Shown here one piece after another: positions 6,952 to 15,020 of a stretch of 64,000 bases of DNA (the stretch's first letter is position 1; each line of letters starts with the position of its first letter). Both the position numbers and the translations under genes were made by a program. Origin of the DNA: JACDAN01 sp035535195 (GTDB lineage Bacteria > Actinomycetota > Thermoleophilia > Gaiellales > Gaiellaceae); assembly GCA_035535195.1 (NCBI GenBank), contig DATLQK010000026.1, positions 42,833 to 106,832 on the forward strand. The letters run 5' to 3'. A model generated the notes under the pieces. That model had not been told where the DNA came from. It saw only the letters and a program-made list of their open reading frames with translations, and did not search any database.

Positions 6952-8991
6952 TCAGCCGTGGATGCTGACGATCAGCGGGATGATCAGGATCGCGACGATG
7001 TTCGTGATCTTGATCATCGGGTTGATCGCCGGTCCGGCCGTGTCCTTGTAGGGATCCCCGACGGTGTCGCCCGTGACCGCGGCCGCATGGGCGTCCGAGC
7101 CCTTGCCGCCGTAGGCGCCGTCCTCGATCAGCTTCTTCGCGTTGTCCCAGGCGCCGCCGCCCGAGGTCATCGCGATCGCGAGGAAGATGCCGGTGACGAT
7201 CGTGCCGATCAGCAGGCCGCCCAGCATCTCCGGGCTGATGATCCCGACGACGATCGGGAAGATCACGGGGATCAGGCTCGGCAGCATCATGTTCTTGATC
7301 GCGGCGCCGGTGACGATGTCCACGGCGCGGCTGTAGTCGGGGCGGCCCGTGCCTTCGAGGATGCCGGGGATCTCCCGGAACTGGCGGCGCACTTCCTCCA
7401 CCACCTGTCCGCCGACGCGCCCGACCGCCTGCATCGCGAGCGACGAGAAGAGGAACGGCATCAGCCCGCCGATGAAGAGGCCGGCGATCACCCAGGCGTC
7501 GTTGAGCATGAACGTGACGCTGAGACCGCGGTCGTCGAGCTCCGTGGTGAACCCGTCGAACAGGATCAGCGCCGCGAGGCCCGCCGAGCCGATCGCGTAG
7601 CCCTTCGTGACGGCCTTCGTCGTGTTCCCGACCGCATCGAGCGGGTCTGTGACGGCGCGCACGGACTCGTCGAGCTCGGCCATCTCGGCGATGCCGCCGG
7701 CGTTGTCCGTGACCGGGCCGTACGCGTCGAGGGCGACGATCAAGCCGGTCATCGCGAGCTGCGCCATCACGGCGACACCGACGCCGAAGAGGCCTTCCAG
7801 CTTGTACGCGCCGATGATCGCCACCGCGATCACGACCACGGGAGCGGCCGTCGCCTGCATCCCGATCGCGAGGCCTTCGATGATGTTCGTGGCGTGGCCG
7901 GTGAGCGAGGCGCGCGAGATGCCCTTGACCGGGTTCCAGCGCGTCCCGGTGTAGTACTCGGTGATCGCGACGAGCAGGAAGGTGACGCCGAGGCCGATCA
8001 GCGTGCAACCGTAGAGGTTCCAGAACGGGAAGCGGTCGCTGTCGAACGCGGCCGTGACCGGGATGAAGAGCAGCGCCGACAGGATGGTGGCAACGGCGAC
8101 GGCCTTGTAGAGCGCGGCCATGATCGAGCCGCCGCGGCCGACCCGCGCGAAGAACGTCCCGACGATCGAAGCGAGGATCGCGGTGCCGCCGATCACGAGC
8201 GGATACTGGACGATGTCGGTCGACGGGAAGCGCACCGCGCCGAGGAACATCACCGCGACGAGCGTGACGGCATAGGTCTCGAACAGGTCCGCGGCCATGC
8301 CGGCGCAGTCGCCGACGTTGTCGCCCACGTTGTCCGCGATCACCGCGGGGTTCCGCGGGTCGTCCTCCGGGATCCCGGCCTCGACCTTGCCGACGAGGTC
8401 GGCTCCGACGTCCGCGGCCTTCGTGTAGATGCCGCCGCCGAGTCGCGCGAAGACCGAGATCAGCGAGCCGCCGAAGGCGAGTCCGATCAGGTGCGTCGTC
8501 GCGTCCTTCTCCGACTGGTCGAAGATCTGCGTCAGCGCGCCGTAGTAGCCGGCGACGCCGAGGAGGCCGAGCCCGACGACGAGGAGCCCGGTGACCGAGC
8601 CGGCCGTGAACGCGACCTTGAATGCCGGCGCCACCCCGCTCTTCGCCGCCTCGGCGGTCCTGACGTTCGCGCGCACCGCGACGTTCATGCCGATGAACCC
8701 GGCGGAAGCCGACAGCACGGCGCCGATCAGGAAGCCGAAGGCGGTCCCCCAGCCGAGGTCATTCCAGAACCCGATCGCGAGGAAGAGGACGACGGCGACG
8801 CCGGCGATGGTCGTGTACTGGCGGCGGAGGTACGCGGAGGCACCCTCCTGGACCGCCCGCGCGATCTCCTGCATGCGCTCGGTGCCCGCCGGCAAGCCGA
8901 GCAGCCACACCGTCTGGATCACGCCGTAGGCGACGGCGGCGCCCGCACAGACGAGCGCGATCAGTACCGGATGGTCAGCGAAGAATTCCAG
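6952..8991 (-). CDS. hppA: Membrane-bound H+-translocating pyrophosphatase, K+-independent type
   Basis: An integral membrane enzyme that couples pyrophosphate hydrolysis to proton pumping. Family landmarks are GGGIYTKAADVGADLVGKV, the PPi/Mg site segments EDDPRNPAVIADNVGDNVGD and ALDAYGPVTDNAGGIAEM, and the C-terminal GDTVGDPYKDTAGPAINP. At the diagnostic site the protein reads GNTTKAVTKG. Lysine plus threonine here mark K+-independent enzymes, whereas K+-dependent ones have A and G. The reading frame is open upstream of the GTG at 8922. The best start is CTG at 8989-8991, preceded by AGGAG at 8998-9002 with a 6-base spacer. It adds the first membrane helix and gives 679 residues, the normal family length. 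Confidence 0.95.
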   Translation of the reverse strand: MEFFADHPVLIALVCAGAAVAYGVIQTVWLLGLPAGTERMQEIARAVQEGASAYLRRQYTTIAGVAVVLFLAIGFWNDLGWGTAFGFLIGAVLSASAGFIGMNVAVRANVRTAEAAKSGVAPAFKVAFTAGSVTGLLVVGLGLLGVAGYYGALTQIFDQSEKDATTHLIGLAFGGSLISVFARLGGGIYTKAADVGADLVGKVEAGIPEDDPRNPAVIADNVGDNVGDCAGMAADLFETYAVTLVAVMFLGAVRFPSTDIVQYPLVIGGTAILASIVGTFFARVGRGGSIMAALYKAVAVATILSALLFIPVTAAFDSDRFPFWNLYGCTLIGLGVTFLLVAITEYYTGTRWNPVKGISRASLTGHATNIIEGLAIGMQATAAPVVVIAVAIIGAYKLEGLFGVGVAVMAQLAMTGLIVALDAYGPVTDNAGGIAEMAELDESVRAVTDPLDAVGNTTKAVTKGYAIGSAGLAALILFDGFTTELDDRGLSVTFMLNDAWVIAGLFIGGLMPFLFSSLAMQAVGRVGGQVVEEVRRQFREIPGILEGTGRPDYSRAVDIVTGAAIKNMMLPSLIPVIFPIVVGIISPEMLGGLLIGTIVTGIFLAIAMTSGGGAWDNAKKLIEDGAYGGKGSDAHAAAVTGDTVGDPYKDTAGPAINPMIKITNIVAILIIPLIVSIHG

Positions 8992-9052
8992 CGCGATCTC
9001 CTAGTGAGGGTGATGCGCCGAACTTGGCCCCGGCGCCGCGGTTTTCTACCAC

Positions 9053-9076
9053 ACCGCGGGTCGAGCCCGCCGCGGT
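9053..9076. terminator. Hairpin after subtilisin gene, probable terminator
   Basis: A GC-rich inverted repeat (ACCGCGGG pairing with CCCGCCGCGGT) lies 8 bases beyond the stop of the minus-strand subtilisin at 9084 and before hppA. On the minus strand it is followed by GTGGTAGAAAA. There is no U-tract, as is common in GC-rich actinobacteria. Confidence 0.45.
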
Positions 9077-9083
9077 GGGAGGG

Positions 9084-11171
9084 CTACCTGGCCCGGCCGC
9101 GGCTGATGGTGACGCGAACCCTGGCGCCGCGGCGGAGCCGCAGTCCCGGCGCGGGGCGCTGCGCGATCACCCGCCCGCGTCTGACGCGGCGCGAGTATGC
9201 CCTGGCCACCGGGCCCAAGGCACATCCGGCCTTCGCGAGGCGCGCCTTCGCCGCGGCCAGCGTGAGGCCACGAAGCCGCGGCACAGAGCAGACGGGCTGC
9301 ACGTTCGTGATCACGAACGGCCCGAGCACCGTCGTCTCGTTCCAGTTCCCGGCGTTGTCGCGGGACCGGATCCCGAACCACCAGGCGCCGGCGTCGAGCC
9401 TGGGGCTCGTCACCCGCCGCGCGCCTTCTTCCGCGTCCTTCACCTGGTCGACGGGGACGAGCGACTGTTTCGCCCAGCCGTAGGAGAAGCCGTCGAGGCC
9501 GCTGAGCGAGTCCGCGAGGGTGATCCAGTTGATCTCGACCGTGTGGTCGGCGGACGCGTACCCGGGCCGGTGCGTCGGGCTCGAAAGCGTCACGCGGGGC
9601 GGTGCGAAAGCGTCGATGAGGAAGGGGCCGGCGTGCACGGGGTCGCTCCAGTTGCCGGCGCCGTCCCGCGCGCGGACGTGGAACCAGGTCGTCCCCTCCG
9701 GCACGACCGTCGCGTACGACGTCACGTTCTCTTCGACCTCCTTCACCTCGTCGGGCACGAACGAGGGGTCCGGTGAGACCGCAAAGGAGTACCCGTCGAT
9801 GCCGCTCGGGTCGACCGCCCCGCCCCAGGAGATGGTGATCGCGCCGTTGTTCGTCCAGACGCCGGGCGTCGGTGAGGCGGCGGTGATCCCGAGCCCCGTG
9901 GGCGGCACGAGCTCCTGCGTCAGCGCGCGGAAGACGTTGACCCGGCCGGCGAAGGCGACCTTGCCCTGCAGCGACGCGACCGTGTCGACGCTGTTCGTCA
10001 GGCTGCGCTTCAGCTCCACCGGCGTGAGGGAAGGTCGGTAGGCGAGCACGAGCGCGGCCGCGCCCGCGACGTGTGGGGTCGCCATCGAGGTGCCCTGGAG
10101 TGTCGCGTACGGCGTCGGCGGGCTGTCCGAGTAGTACGTGCTGTAGATGCTCTGGCCCGGCGCGGCGACGTCGACGCTCGTGGCGCCCCAGTTCGAGAAG
10201 CCCGCGAGCGTGTCGTTCGACGCGGTCGCCGCTACGCAGAGGATGTTGTCGGCGAGGTTGCCGCACGGGTACGCCGGGTTGACGTCGTTGTTGTTCGCCT
10301 CGTTTCCTGCGGCGAAGACGAAGAGCGCGCCTGGACAGCGGTTGATCGCGTCCAGGATCGTCTGCGAGTACTCGTAGCTGCGGAAGCTGCCGTTGATCAC
10401 CTTCGCGCCGTGGGCGCACGCGAAGTCGAACGCCTGGGCGACGTCGAAGTCGGTCAAGGTCTCGTCGCCGGCGCGGAGCGGCATCACGCTGACGTCCCAG
10501 TTCACGCCCGTGACGCCGACGGTGTTGTTGCCGACGGCGCCGATCGTCCCGGCGACGTGCGTGCCGTGGCCGTTCGTGTCCATCGGGTCGTCGTCCGGGT
10601 TCAGGCCGCCGGCGAAGTTCCAGCCGTGGACGTCGTCGACACGGCCGTCGCCGTCGTTGTCGAGGCCGTCGCCGGGGATCTCACCCGGATTCGTCCAGAT
10701 GTTCCCGGCCAGGTCCGAGTGGGTGTAGTCGACCCCCGTGTCCACGACCGCGACCGTCACCCCGGCGCTGCCGGTCGTCAGGTCCCACGCCTCCGGCGCG
10801 TGGATCTTGTTCAGGCCCCAGAGCGTGTTGTCCAGGTACTTCGGGTCGTTCGGTGTCGTCGCCGTCAGCTCGTAGAGCTGGTTCGGCTCCGCCCACCGCA
10901 CGTCCGGTCGCCGTTGCAGCGTGGCCGCGGTCGGCTCGACCGACGCGGCCGCGCCGAGACGCACGCGAACGAGGCCCGGACGGGTCGAGCGCTCGAGGAC
11001 GCGGACGCCGAGCTCGGCGAGAACCCGGTTCCGCTCTGCCCGTGTCGTCGTCGGCTCGAACCGGACGACGAGCTCGTGCGCCGCGTATGACGAGGGGTCG
11101 GTCCCAGAGGGGAAGGCCGCTCCCGGGAACGCGAGCACGGCCAAGAGCGAAAGTGCGGCAAGACCCCGCAT
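9084..11171 (-). CDS. Secreted subtilisin (S8) with two Fn3-like repeats and C-terminal PASTA domain
   Basis: A 695-residue pre-pro-protease. The signal peptide covers about 1-22 and an I9-like propeptide about 30-105. The catalytic triad is Asp144 (VVDTGVD), His202 (NGHGTHVAGT) and Ser362 (GTSMATPHVAG), with oxyanion Asn290 (FAAGNEA). After residue 420 there are two related beta-sandwich repeats of about 100 residues, each with a D-G-(F/Y)-S motif near its start (IDGYSFAVS, LDGFSYGWA) and ending RxRDxAGNW. The last 65 residues form a PASTA-like repeat (VPRLRGLTLAAAKARLAKAGC, then GRVIAQRPAPG). PASTA usually binds peptidoglycan, so cell-wall attachment is plausible. First member transcribed before hppA; three subtilisins lie in tandem. 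Confidence 0.9.
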   Translation of the reverse strand: MRGLAALSLLAVLAFPGAAFPSGTDPSSYAAHELVVRFEPTTTRAERNRVLAELGVRVLERSTRPGLVRVRLGAAASVEPTAATLQRRPDVRWAEPNQLYELTATTPNDPKYLDNTLWGLNKIHAPEAWDLTTGSAGVTVAVVDTGVDYTHSDLAGNIWTNPGEIPGDGLDNDGDGRVDDVHGWNFAGGLNPDDDPMDTNGHGTHVAGTIGAVGNNTVGVTGVNWDVSVMPLRAGDETLTDFDVAQAFDFACAHGAKVINGSFRSYEYSQTILDAINRCPGALFVFAAGNEANNNDVNPAYPCGNLADNILCVAATASNDTLAGFSNWGATSVDVAAPGQSIYSTYYSDSPPTPYATLQGTSMATPHVAGAAALVLAYRPSLTPVELKRSLTNSVDTVASLQGKVAFAGRVNVFRALTQELVPPTGLGITAASPTPGVWTNNGAITISWGGAVDPSGIDGYSFAVSPDPSFVPDEVKEVEENVTSYATVVPEGTTWFHVRARDGAGNWSDPVHAGPFLIDAFAPPRVTLSSPTHRPGYASADHTVEINWITLADSLSGLDGFSYGWAKQSLVPVDQVKDAEEGARRVTSPRLDAGAWWFGIRSRDNAGNWNETTVLGPFVITNVQPVCSVPRLRGLTLAAAKARLAKAGCALGPVARAYSRRVRRGRVIAQRPAPGLRLRRGARVRVTISRGRAR

Positions 11172-11181
11172 TCCTGGGCTA

Positions 11182-11200
11182 TCGCCCGGGATTCGGGCGA
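11182..11200. terminator. Perfect 7-bp stem hairpin between two subtilisin genes
   Basis: TCGCCCG and CGGGCGA enclose a five-base loop in the 32-base gap between the stop of the upstream subtilisin (11204) and the start of the next (11171), both on the minus strand. It may be a weak terminator or an mRNA-stabilising hairpin. No U-tract is present. Confidence 0.4.
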
Positions 11201-11203
11201 CCT

Positions 11204-12598
11204 TTAGCGCCGCCGCTTGGGCTTCGGGCAGGCACCGAGCTTGTCACCGTGCCGGCGGTGCTTTCGCACCTGGTTCTTCCGCACCTTGAGCGTTCGCCCG
11301 CGGTGGCAGATCGCCACCCTCGTCACCTTCTTGACGACCTTCTTCTTCACCGGCTGAGGCGAGGCAATCACGGGCGGCGGCGGTGGCGGACGCGGCGGGG
11401 CGAGGCCCGCGCCGACCGCCCGGGCGACGTTCAGACGGCCGCCGGAGACGACCGGTAGAGCGAGCGGATCGACCGAGCCCAGCAGCGCCGACTTGACCTG
11501 CGCGGCGGTGAGAGCGGGATTCCGGCTCCAGACGAGCGCGGCGGCTCCCGCGACGTACGGCGTCGCCATCGACGTCCCGCTCGCCGAGTAGTAGTCGCCG
11601 TCCCTCCAGGTACTGAGGATGCTGACGCCGGGCGCGGCAAGGTCGACCGTCGTCGGGCCGACGTTCGAGAACCAGGCGAGCGCGTCCGTCGCGTCCGTGG
11701 CGGCGACGCAGACGACGTTCGGCTCGGGGTAGGCGCAGGGGAAGCTCGGCAGGGTGTCGTCGTTGGTCGCGCTGTTTCCGGCGGCGACGACGAACAGTGT
11801 CTCCGGGAACGCTTTGATCGCCTCCTCGAGCGCAGGGTCGTTCGGGGCGCCGCCGAGGCTCGCGTTGACGACACGCGCCCGCGAGGCGGCGTACCTGAAG
11901 CCTTCGGCGATCGTCGCCGTCGTGCCACGCCCCGATGAGTCCAGGACCCGGACCGGAAGCAGGCCGACGTTCCAGTTGACGCCGGTGACGCCTCGGCCGT
12001 CGTTACCGACGGCCCCGATGATCCCGGCGACATGGCTCCCGTGGCCGTGCTCGTCCCGCGGATCGTCGTCGTCGCCGACGAAGTCGTGCCCGCCGGGAAC
12101 GACGTTCGGCGCCAGGTCGGGATGGTCGGGATCGACACCTGTGTCGGCGACGGCGACGGTGACGGACCGGCTGCCGGTGCCGGTGTCCCAGGCCGTTGGC
12201 GCGCCGATTCGCGCGAGGCCCCAGAGCTCGGCGAACCGGAGGTCGTTCGGGATCACCTGCGCGCGGTAGACGAAGTTCGGCTGCGCGCCCGCCACATCGG
12301 CGCGCAACTCGAACGACCGGACGGCGTCTGGCACGGACGTCCCGTCCGGGAGCCGGACGAGGGCGCTTCGCGGGGCGGCGAGCCGCTGCTCGAGGCTCGC
12401 CCCCTCGGACGCCAGAATCGACGTCTGCCCCGCCGTCCTGAGGCCCGGCTCGAACCGCACGATCAACTCGCCGGGGACGTACGCCATCGTGACGGAGGCA
12501 GCCGGGGCGCCCTGCGCCGCGATCATCGCGGCGCAGACCAGCGCTGAAAATCCAAGCAGCGCGGCGACCCCTCGCCCCACTTCCCCCATCACTCCCAA
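11204..12598 (-). CDS. Secreted subtilisin (S8) with short basic Cys/His C-terminal domain
   Basis: A 464-residue secreted protease with an N-terminal hydrophobic signal (about 10-34) and propeptide (about 40-118). The catalytic residues are Asp152 (VADTGVDPDHP), His186 (HGHGSHVAG), Asn275 (VAAGNSA) and Ser343 (GTSMATPYVAG). After a proline-rich linker (RPPPPPPVI) the last 45 residues are highly basic and contain CHRGRTLKVRKNQVRKHRRH followed by GDKLGAC. The same module ends the next subtilisin (12677-14671), so it is a conserved domain rather than low-complexity tail. The arrangement C-H-R ... H-x-x-H-G-D ... G-x-C could bind a metal or cell-wall polymer; this is inference. Confidence 0.9.
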   Translation of the reverse strand: MGVMGEVGRGVAALLGFSALVCAAMIAAQGAPAASVTMAYVPGELIVRFEPGLRTAGQTSILASEGASLEQRLAAPRSALVRLPDGTSVPDAVRSFELRADVAGAQPNFVYRAQVIPNDLRFAELWGLARIGAPTAWDTGTGSRSVTVAVADTGVDPDHPDLAPNVVPGGHDFVGDDDDPRDEHGHGSHVAGIIGAVGNDGRGVTGVNWNVGLLPVRVLDSSGRGTTATIAEGFRYAASRARVVNASLGGAPNDPALEEAIKAFPETLFVVAAGNSATNDDTLPSFPCAYPEPNVVCVAATDATDALAWFSNVGPTTVDLAAPGVSILSTWRDGDYYSASGTSMATPYVAGAAALVWSRNPALTAAQVKSALLGSVDPLALPVVSGGRLNVARAVGAGLAPPRPPPPPPVIASPQPVKKKVVKKVTRVAICHRGRTLKVRKNQVRKHRRHGDKLGACPKPKRRR

Positions 12599-12676
12599 GC
12601 GTTGCAGCGGGGACGTCGCGTGCCTATAGGCCGACCGACCTATTCGCAGCTAGGCCGGTCCTACCCCGTTCGAGCG

Positions 12677-14671
12677 CTAGCGCCGCTTCTTCTTCGGCTT
12701 GCGGCAGCGGCCGAGCTTGTCCCCATGCTTCCGGTGCTTCTTCACGGCGCTCTTCACGACCTTGATCGTCCGCCCCCGGTGACAGAGCGTGACTTTGACG
12801 ACCTTCTTCTTCGCGGGACGCGGCGCGGGCGGCCGAGGCGCCACTGGAGGCGGCGGCGGAGGCGGCGGGAGTGCCGGAGGTGGAGGCAGAGGCGGAGGAG
12901 GCGGCGGCGGAGCCGTCAGCGCGGTGAGTGCCTTGTCTGCGTTCAGCCGACCCGAGGTGGAGACCTCCGTCCCGAGTGCCGGCTTCACGTCGACCGAGCT
13001 CAGGAGCGCGTTTCGCACCTCGTCGACCGTGGCCGCCGGCTTCTTCGCCCACAGCAGCGCAGCCACGCCCGCGACATGCGGCGTGGCCATGGACGTCCCG
13101 GCGATGGAGTTGAAGTCGGACGCGTCGTAGCTGGTGCTGAGGCAGCGGACGGTGGCGTCGTCGACATGCACGCCCTCGTCGTTCACGGAGCCGTCGCTGC
13201 GGAGACCGAGGCGGAGGTACAGCGTCGCCGCCCCGTCGAACTCGGAGAGGCTGTCGTCGAACTCGAACCAGGTGTCGGGATAGCCGATGGTCTCGCCACC
13301 CCAAATCGCCGCGTCAGAGAAGGTCGTCCCGTTCGTGGAGCCGCTGATCACGAAGTAGTCGAACGGCCACCCCTCGGTCTGGAGCTTCATCCAGTACGCG
13401 ATCTGGCAGCCGAACCGGCCCGACAGGTTGATCGGGTTCACGGTCTGGAACCAGTTGTTCGTACCGAGTGCGTACTGCGTCCCCGGCGAGTCGGTCACGC
13501 TCCAGGCGCCGAACAGCTTCGACTCCTGGGTCCTTGCCCAGGTGTTCGGCGTGCCGCCGGCAACCCAAGAGCCCGCTGCCTCGAACCCGTCGCTGAAGAC
13601 CGAGTCATACGCCGGCCAGGTGCTGAGGATCTCGACACCCGGCGCCGCCAGATCGACGTTCGTCGTGCCGTAGTTCGAGAACGACGCGAGCACATCGTTC
13701 TCGTCCGTCGCCGCGACACAGATCAAGTTGGCAGCGGGGTAGTTGCACGGATAGGTCGGAACCGCGTCGTTGTTGTTCGCCGCGTTGCCGGCCGCTACGA
13801 CGAAGAGCGTGTTCGGATGGCCCGAGATCGCGGCGCTCTCCGTCGACGAGAAGCATCCGAACCCCATGCAGCCGAGGCTCGCGTTGACGACCTTGGCGCC
13901 GTGCTCGACCGCCCAGACGTACCCATTCGTGACCGAGGCGGTCGTGCCGCTCCCGTTCGCGTCGAGCACGCGGACCGGCATCAGGCTGACGTTCCAGTTG
14001 ACGCCGCTCACACCTCCGGCGTTGTTTCCTTTCGCGCCGATCGTCCCGGCGACGTGCGTCCCGTGTCCGTTGAGGTCACGAGGGTCGTTGTCGTTCCCGA
14101 TGAAGTCCCACCCGGACCCGCGCAGGACGTTGTCGACGAGCTCCGGATGGTCGTAGGCGATTCCTGTGTCCACGACGGCGACCACGACGTCCTTGCTGCC
14201 CGTCGTCTGCTCCCACGCCTCGGGCGCGTCGATGTCTGCGTCGGGCGTTCCGGCAACGGCGTCGATCTGCTGGCCCGTGTTGTTCAGGCCCCAGAGCTCG
14301 GCGAAGCGCGTGTCGTTCGGGATCCCCTGCGCGTGGTAGATCCGGTTCGGCTCCGCGTACTGGACGTCGGGCGTCGCCTCGAGCGCTCGAACCGCGGAGT
14401 CGACGGAGACGCCGTCCGGCAGCTCGAGGAGCTCTGCGCGGGGAACGAGCAGGAACTGCTTGCGCGTCGCGTCGATCGAGTTGACGACGGCGGCGCGCCC
14501 GGCCCGGTCGACACCCGCCCTGTAGCGGACGATCAGCTCGCCTGGCACGAACAGCGATTCCGAGTCGCCGCTAGTCAGTCCATGAGCGGGGCGAACGGCC
14601 CCCGAGGCGCCGGCGGCAGCGACCAGAAAGAGTGCGGCCCAGATCCCGATGAGCGCCGCAGCTTTGGCCAT
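12677..14671 (-). CDS. Secreted subtilisin (S8) with beta-sandwich insert in catalytic domain and basic Cys/His tail
   Basis: The start is ATG 14671, which places a signal peptide (ALIGIWAALFLVAAAGASG) at the N-terminus; upstream in-frame codons are rejected. The product has 664 residues. The triad is Asp168 (VVDTGIAYDHP), His203 (NGHGTHVAGT) and Ser527 (GTSMATPHVAG), with Asn296. Between the oxyanion Asn and the catalytic Ser, about 160 residues (352-515) are inserted. They resemble MAM-like or immune-inhibitor-A-type jelly rolls (FSDGFEAAGSWVAGG, SGRFGCQIAYWMKLQ, VHVDDATVRC). A Pro/Ala-rich linker leads to the basic module CHRGRTIKVVKSAVKKHRKH then GDKLGRC, shared with the gene at 11204-12598. 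Confidence 0.9.
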   Translation of the reverse strand: MAKAAALIGIWAALFLVAAAGASGAVRPAHGLTSGDSESLFVPGELIVRYRAGVDRAGRAAVVNSIDATRKQFLLVPRAELLELPDGVSVDSAVRALEATPDVQYAEPNRIYHAQGIPNDTRFAELWGLNNTGQQIDAVAGTPDADIDAPEAWEQTTGSKDVVVAVVDTGIAYDHPELVDNVLRGSGWDFIGNDNDPRDLNGHGTHVAGTIGAKGNNAGGVSGVNWNVSLMPVRVLDANGSGTTASVTNGYVWAVEHGAKVVNASLGCMGFGCFSSTESAAISGHPNTLFVVAAGNAANNNDAVPTYPCNYPAANLICVAATDENDVLASFSNYGTTNVDLAAPGVEILSTWPAYDSVFSDGFEAAGSWVAGGTPNTWARTQESKLFGAWSVTDSPGTQYALGTNNWFQTVNPINLSGRFGCQIAYWMKLQTEGWPFDYFVISGSTNGTTFSDAAIWGGETIGYPDTWFEFDDSLSEFDGAATLYLRLGLRSDGSVNDEGVHVDDATVRCLSTSYDASDFNSIAGTSMATPHVAGVAALLWAKKPAATVDEVRNALLSSVDVKPALGTEVSTSGRLNADKALTALTAPPPPPPPLPPPPALPPPPPPPPVAPRPPAPRPAKKKVVKVTLCHRGRTIKVVKSAVKKHRKHGDKLGRCRKPKKKRR

Positions 14672-14720
14672 CGACCGCCAGCCTGCCACCTTTTTTGGAC
14701 GGTTCCAACCCGCCGATCGG

Positions 14721-15020
14721 CTAGGAAGGCTCTGCTTTTGGCGCCTGGTCGGCTGCGGCTGCGTAGGCCAGCTGAAGGTTCGCGACCACCTGGTTGAAGT
14801 CGCGCAGGACCTCGTCGGGCACATCGCCTTCGAGCGCCCCGAGCAGCGCGCGCATCCCCTCGATCGCGAGGCGCGCCTGGTCGAGGTCCCTCGTCGGCTC
14901 GTCGAGCTTCGCGAAGCCGAGCTGAGCCAGCGTCGCCGCGGTCGACAGAAGCAGGTCGGCGACCTTCATGTTGCGGACCGCCTCCAGCAGCTCCTCGGTC
15001 GTTGGCTCCCTACCTTCCAA
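14721..15020 (-). CDS. DUF1844-like small protein
   Basis: A 99-residue soluble helical protein. The pattern DLLLSTAATLAQLGFAKL, then DLDQARLAIEGMRALL, then a final L-x-x-L-Q-L-A-Y, matches the spacing of the DUF1844 family (hydrophobic helix, L-x-x-A-x-x-x-I-D-x-L, L-x-x-L-R-x-x-Y). That family's function is unknown. Its ATG lies inside the end of the YbdK-like gene (11-base overlap), so the two are probably co-translated. The 49-base gap to the subtilisin start downstream contains a run of six T on the plus strand. Confidence 0.65.
   Translation of the reverse strand: MEGREPTTEELLEAVRNMKVADLLLSTAATLAQLGFAKLDEPTRDLDQARLAIEGMRALLGALEGDVPDEVLRDFNQVVANLQLAYAAAADQAPKAEPS

Noticed and set aside
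3210..9483. Very long plus-strand open frames (up to 851 codons) opposite the permeases and hppA
   Set aside because: They are Arg/Asp/Glu/His-rich antisense shadows of well-defined minus-strand genes, with no domains; long antisense frames are expected at this GC content.
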